Assembly: GCA_001640045.1 (NCBI GenBank)
Contig: LUTY01002638.1
Span: forward strand, 1-5,201
Length of the DNA: 5,201 nt
Origin: Candidatus Thiomargarita nelsonii
Lineage (GTDB): Bacteria > Pseudomonadota > Gammaproteobacteria > Beggiatoales > Beggiatoaceae
Direction of reading: 5' to 3'
Shown here: positions 4,663 through 5,201 of the stretch, piece by piece
Position numbering within the stretch: position 1 is the first letter of the stretch
Layout: each line of letters opens with the position of its first letter
Notes under the pieces: generated by a model
Seen by the model: the letters and a program-made list of their open reading frames with translations, nothing else
Told to the model about the DNA's origin: nothing
Database searches by the model: none
Translations under genes and position numbers: made by a program

Positions 4663-5201
4663 ATGAAAATTATTAAAGACATGTTAATCGCTATAACTCT
4701 CATACTCATTTTACTGGGCGGACTATGGTTTTATCTGATCCAGATGCCTAATGTCTCGTTTCAAGGAAAGGCACCGCCTCTCAATCCCGTCGAGCGACAA
4801 GTGCTTAACAACTTGAAAACTCATATCGCTTTTTTGGCAAATGATTTAGGAGGTAGAAATCTTGGCAATAGCCTTGCCACCTCAAAAAATCACATCATTG
4901 AACTATTTCGTTCTTATGGCTATCAAGTCTCTCTTCAAAAATATCAAGTCTTAGATCAGACTTATGCCAATATTGAAGTTGAATTACGGGGACAAAAAAA
5001 GCCAGAAGAAATTATTATAATAGGCGCACATTATGACTCGGTAGTCGGCTCACCAGGGGCGAATGATAATGGCTCTGGCGTGGCGGGTATTTTGGAAATT
5101 GCCCGTCGGCTTTATGGACAAGCCTTGTCGCGGACAATCAGATTTGTCGCCTTTGTCAATGAAGAGCCGCCCTTTTTTAAAACTGAAGCTATGGGCAGTC
5201 T
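4663..5201 (+). CDS. Membrane-anchored M28 family zinc metallopeptidase, N-terminal part
   Basis: The frame is open from ATG 4663 to the window edge (179 complete codons), so the gene is cut off by the window and not broken. An N-terminal signal anchor (about residues 7-26, MLIAITLILILLGGLWFYLI) is followed by a PA-like lead-in with LANDLGGRN and FRSYGYQVSLQKY. The M28 aminopeptidase core then begins. IIIIGAHYDSVVGSPGANDNGSGVAGILEIAR carries the first zinc ligand His123 and the bridging Asp135, and FVAFVNEEPPFF carries Glu167-Glu168, the catalytic base and a zinc ligand. The remaining zinc ligands (a second Asp and a C-terminal His) would lie beyond the window. Relatives are exported or membrane-bound aminopeptidases (aminopeptidase Y/S type); the substrate is unknown. 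The gene starts 33 bases after gspK and is probably co-transcribed with it. The spacer holds the palindromic leader repeat. Confidence 0.92.
   Translation, partial: MKIIKDMLIAITLILILLGGLWFYLIQMPNVSFQGKAPPLNPVERQVLNNLKTHIAFLANDLGGRNLGNSLATSKNHIIELFRSYGYQVSLQKYQVLDQTYANIEVELRGQKKPEEIIIIGAHYDSVVGSPGANDNGSGVAGILEIARRLYGQALSRTIRFVAFVNEEPPFFKTEAMGS

Overview
The window looks like a chromosomal stretch from a gammaproteobacterium, most likely one of the large sulfur bacteria and relatives (Beggiatoaceae/Thiotrichales). This placement is an inference. It rests on moderate-to-low GC, on several families of short intergenic repeats (including TAACTGA heptamers, which I recall being reported from marine Beggiatoaceae), and on the mix of genes (long-form NfeD with a slipin, dTDP-rhamnose synthesis, type II secretion). 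Nothing here fixes the species.

Layout. Bases 1-159 are the end of a Sel1-repeat protein on the + strand. It converges on a two-gene minus-strand unit: a long-form NfeD membrane serine protease (1171-2499), then a stomatin/slipin SPFH protein (195-962). These two families are well-known partners. The roughly 208 bases between them are packed with three kinds of repeat: a TAACTGA heptamer array touching the nfeD stop, a 100-bp nested palindrome, and a GTGGGT/ACCCAC hairpin repeat. Bases 2500-2606 form a divergent promoter region. A + strand run follows: rfbD (dTDP-4-dehydrorhamnose reductase, 2607-3506), gspK (type II secretion minor pseudopilin, 3511-4629) and the 5' part of a membrane-anchored M28 zinc metallopeptidase (4663 to the window edge). 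The spacing of 4 and 33 bases suggests co-transcription, although the three functions do not form one pathway. All have cell-envelope or secretion roles. No stretch longer than 300 bases lacks a gene.

The most unusual signal is a 21-base repeat containing a 16-bp perfect palindrome. It occurs twice, in front of two unrelated genes (nfeD on the minus strand, the M28 peptidase on the + strand). Both copies have the same orientation relative to the gene and lie exactly 8 bases before the ATG. Each copy begins with GGAG, so folding the palindrome in the mRNA would bring a Shine-Dalgarno-like GGAG to about 9 bases from the start codon. This suggests a mobile or dispersed translational leader element.

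No CRISPR array, tRNA, rRNA, transposase or defence system was seen.
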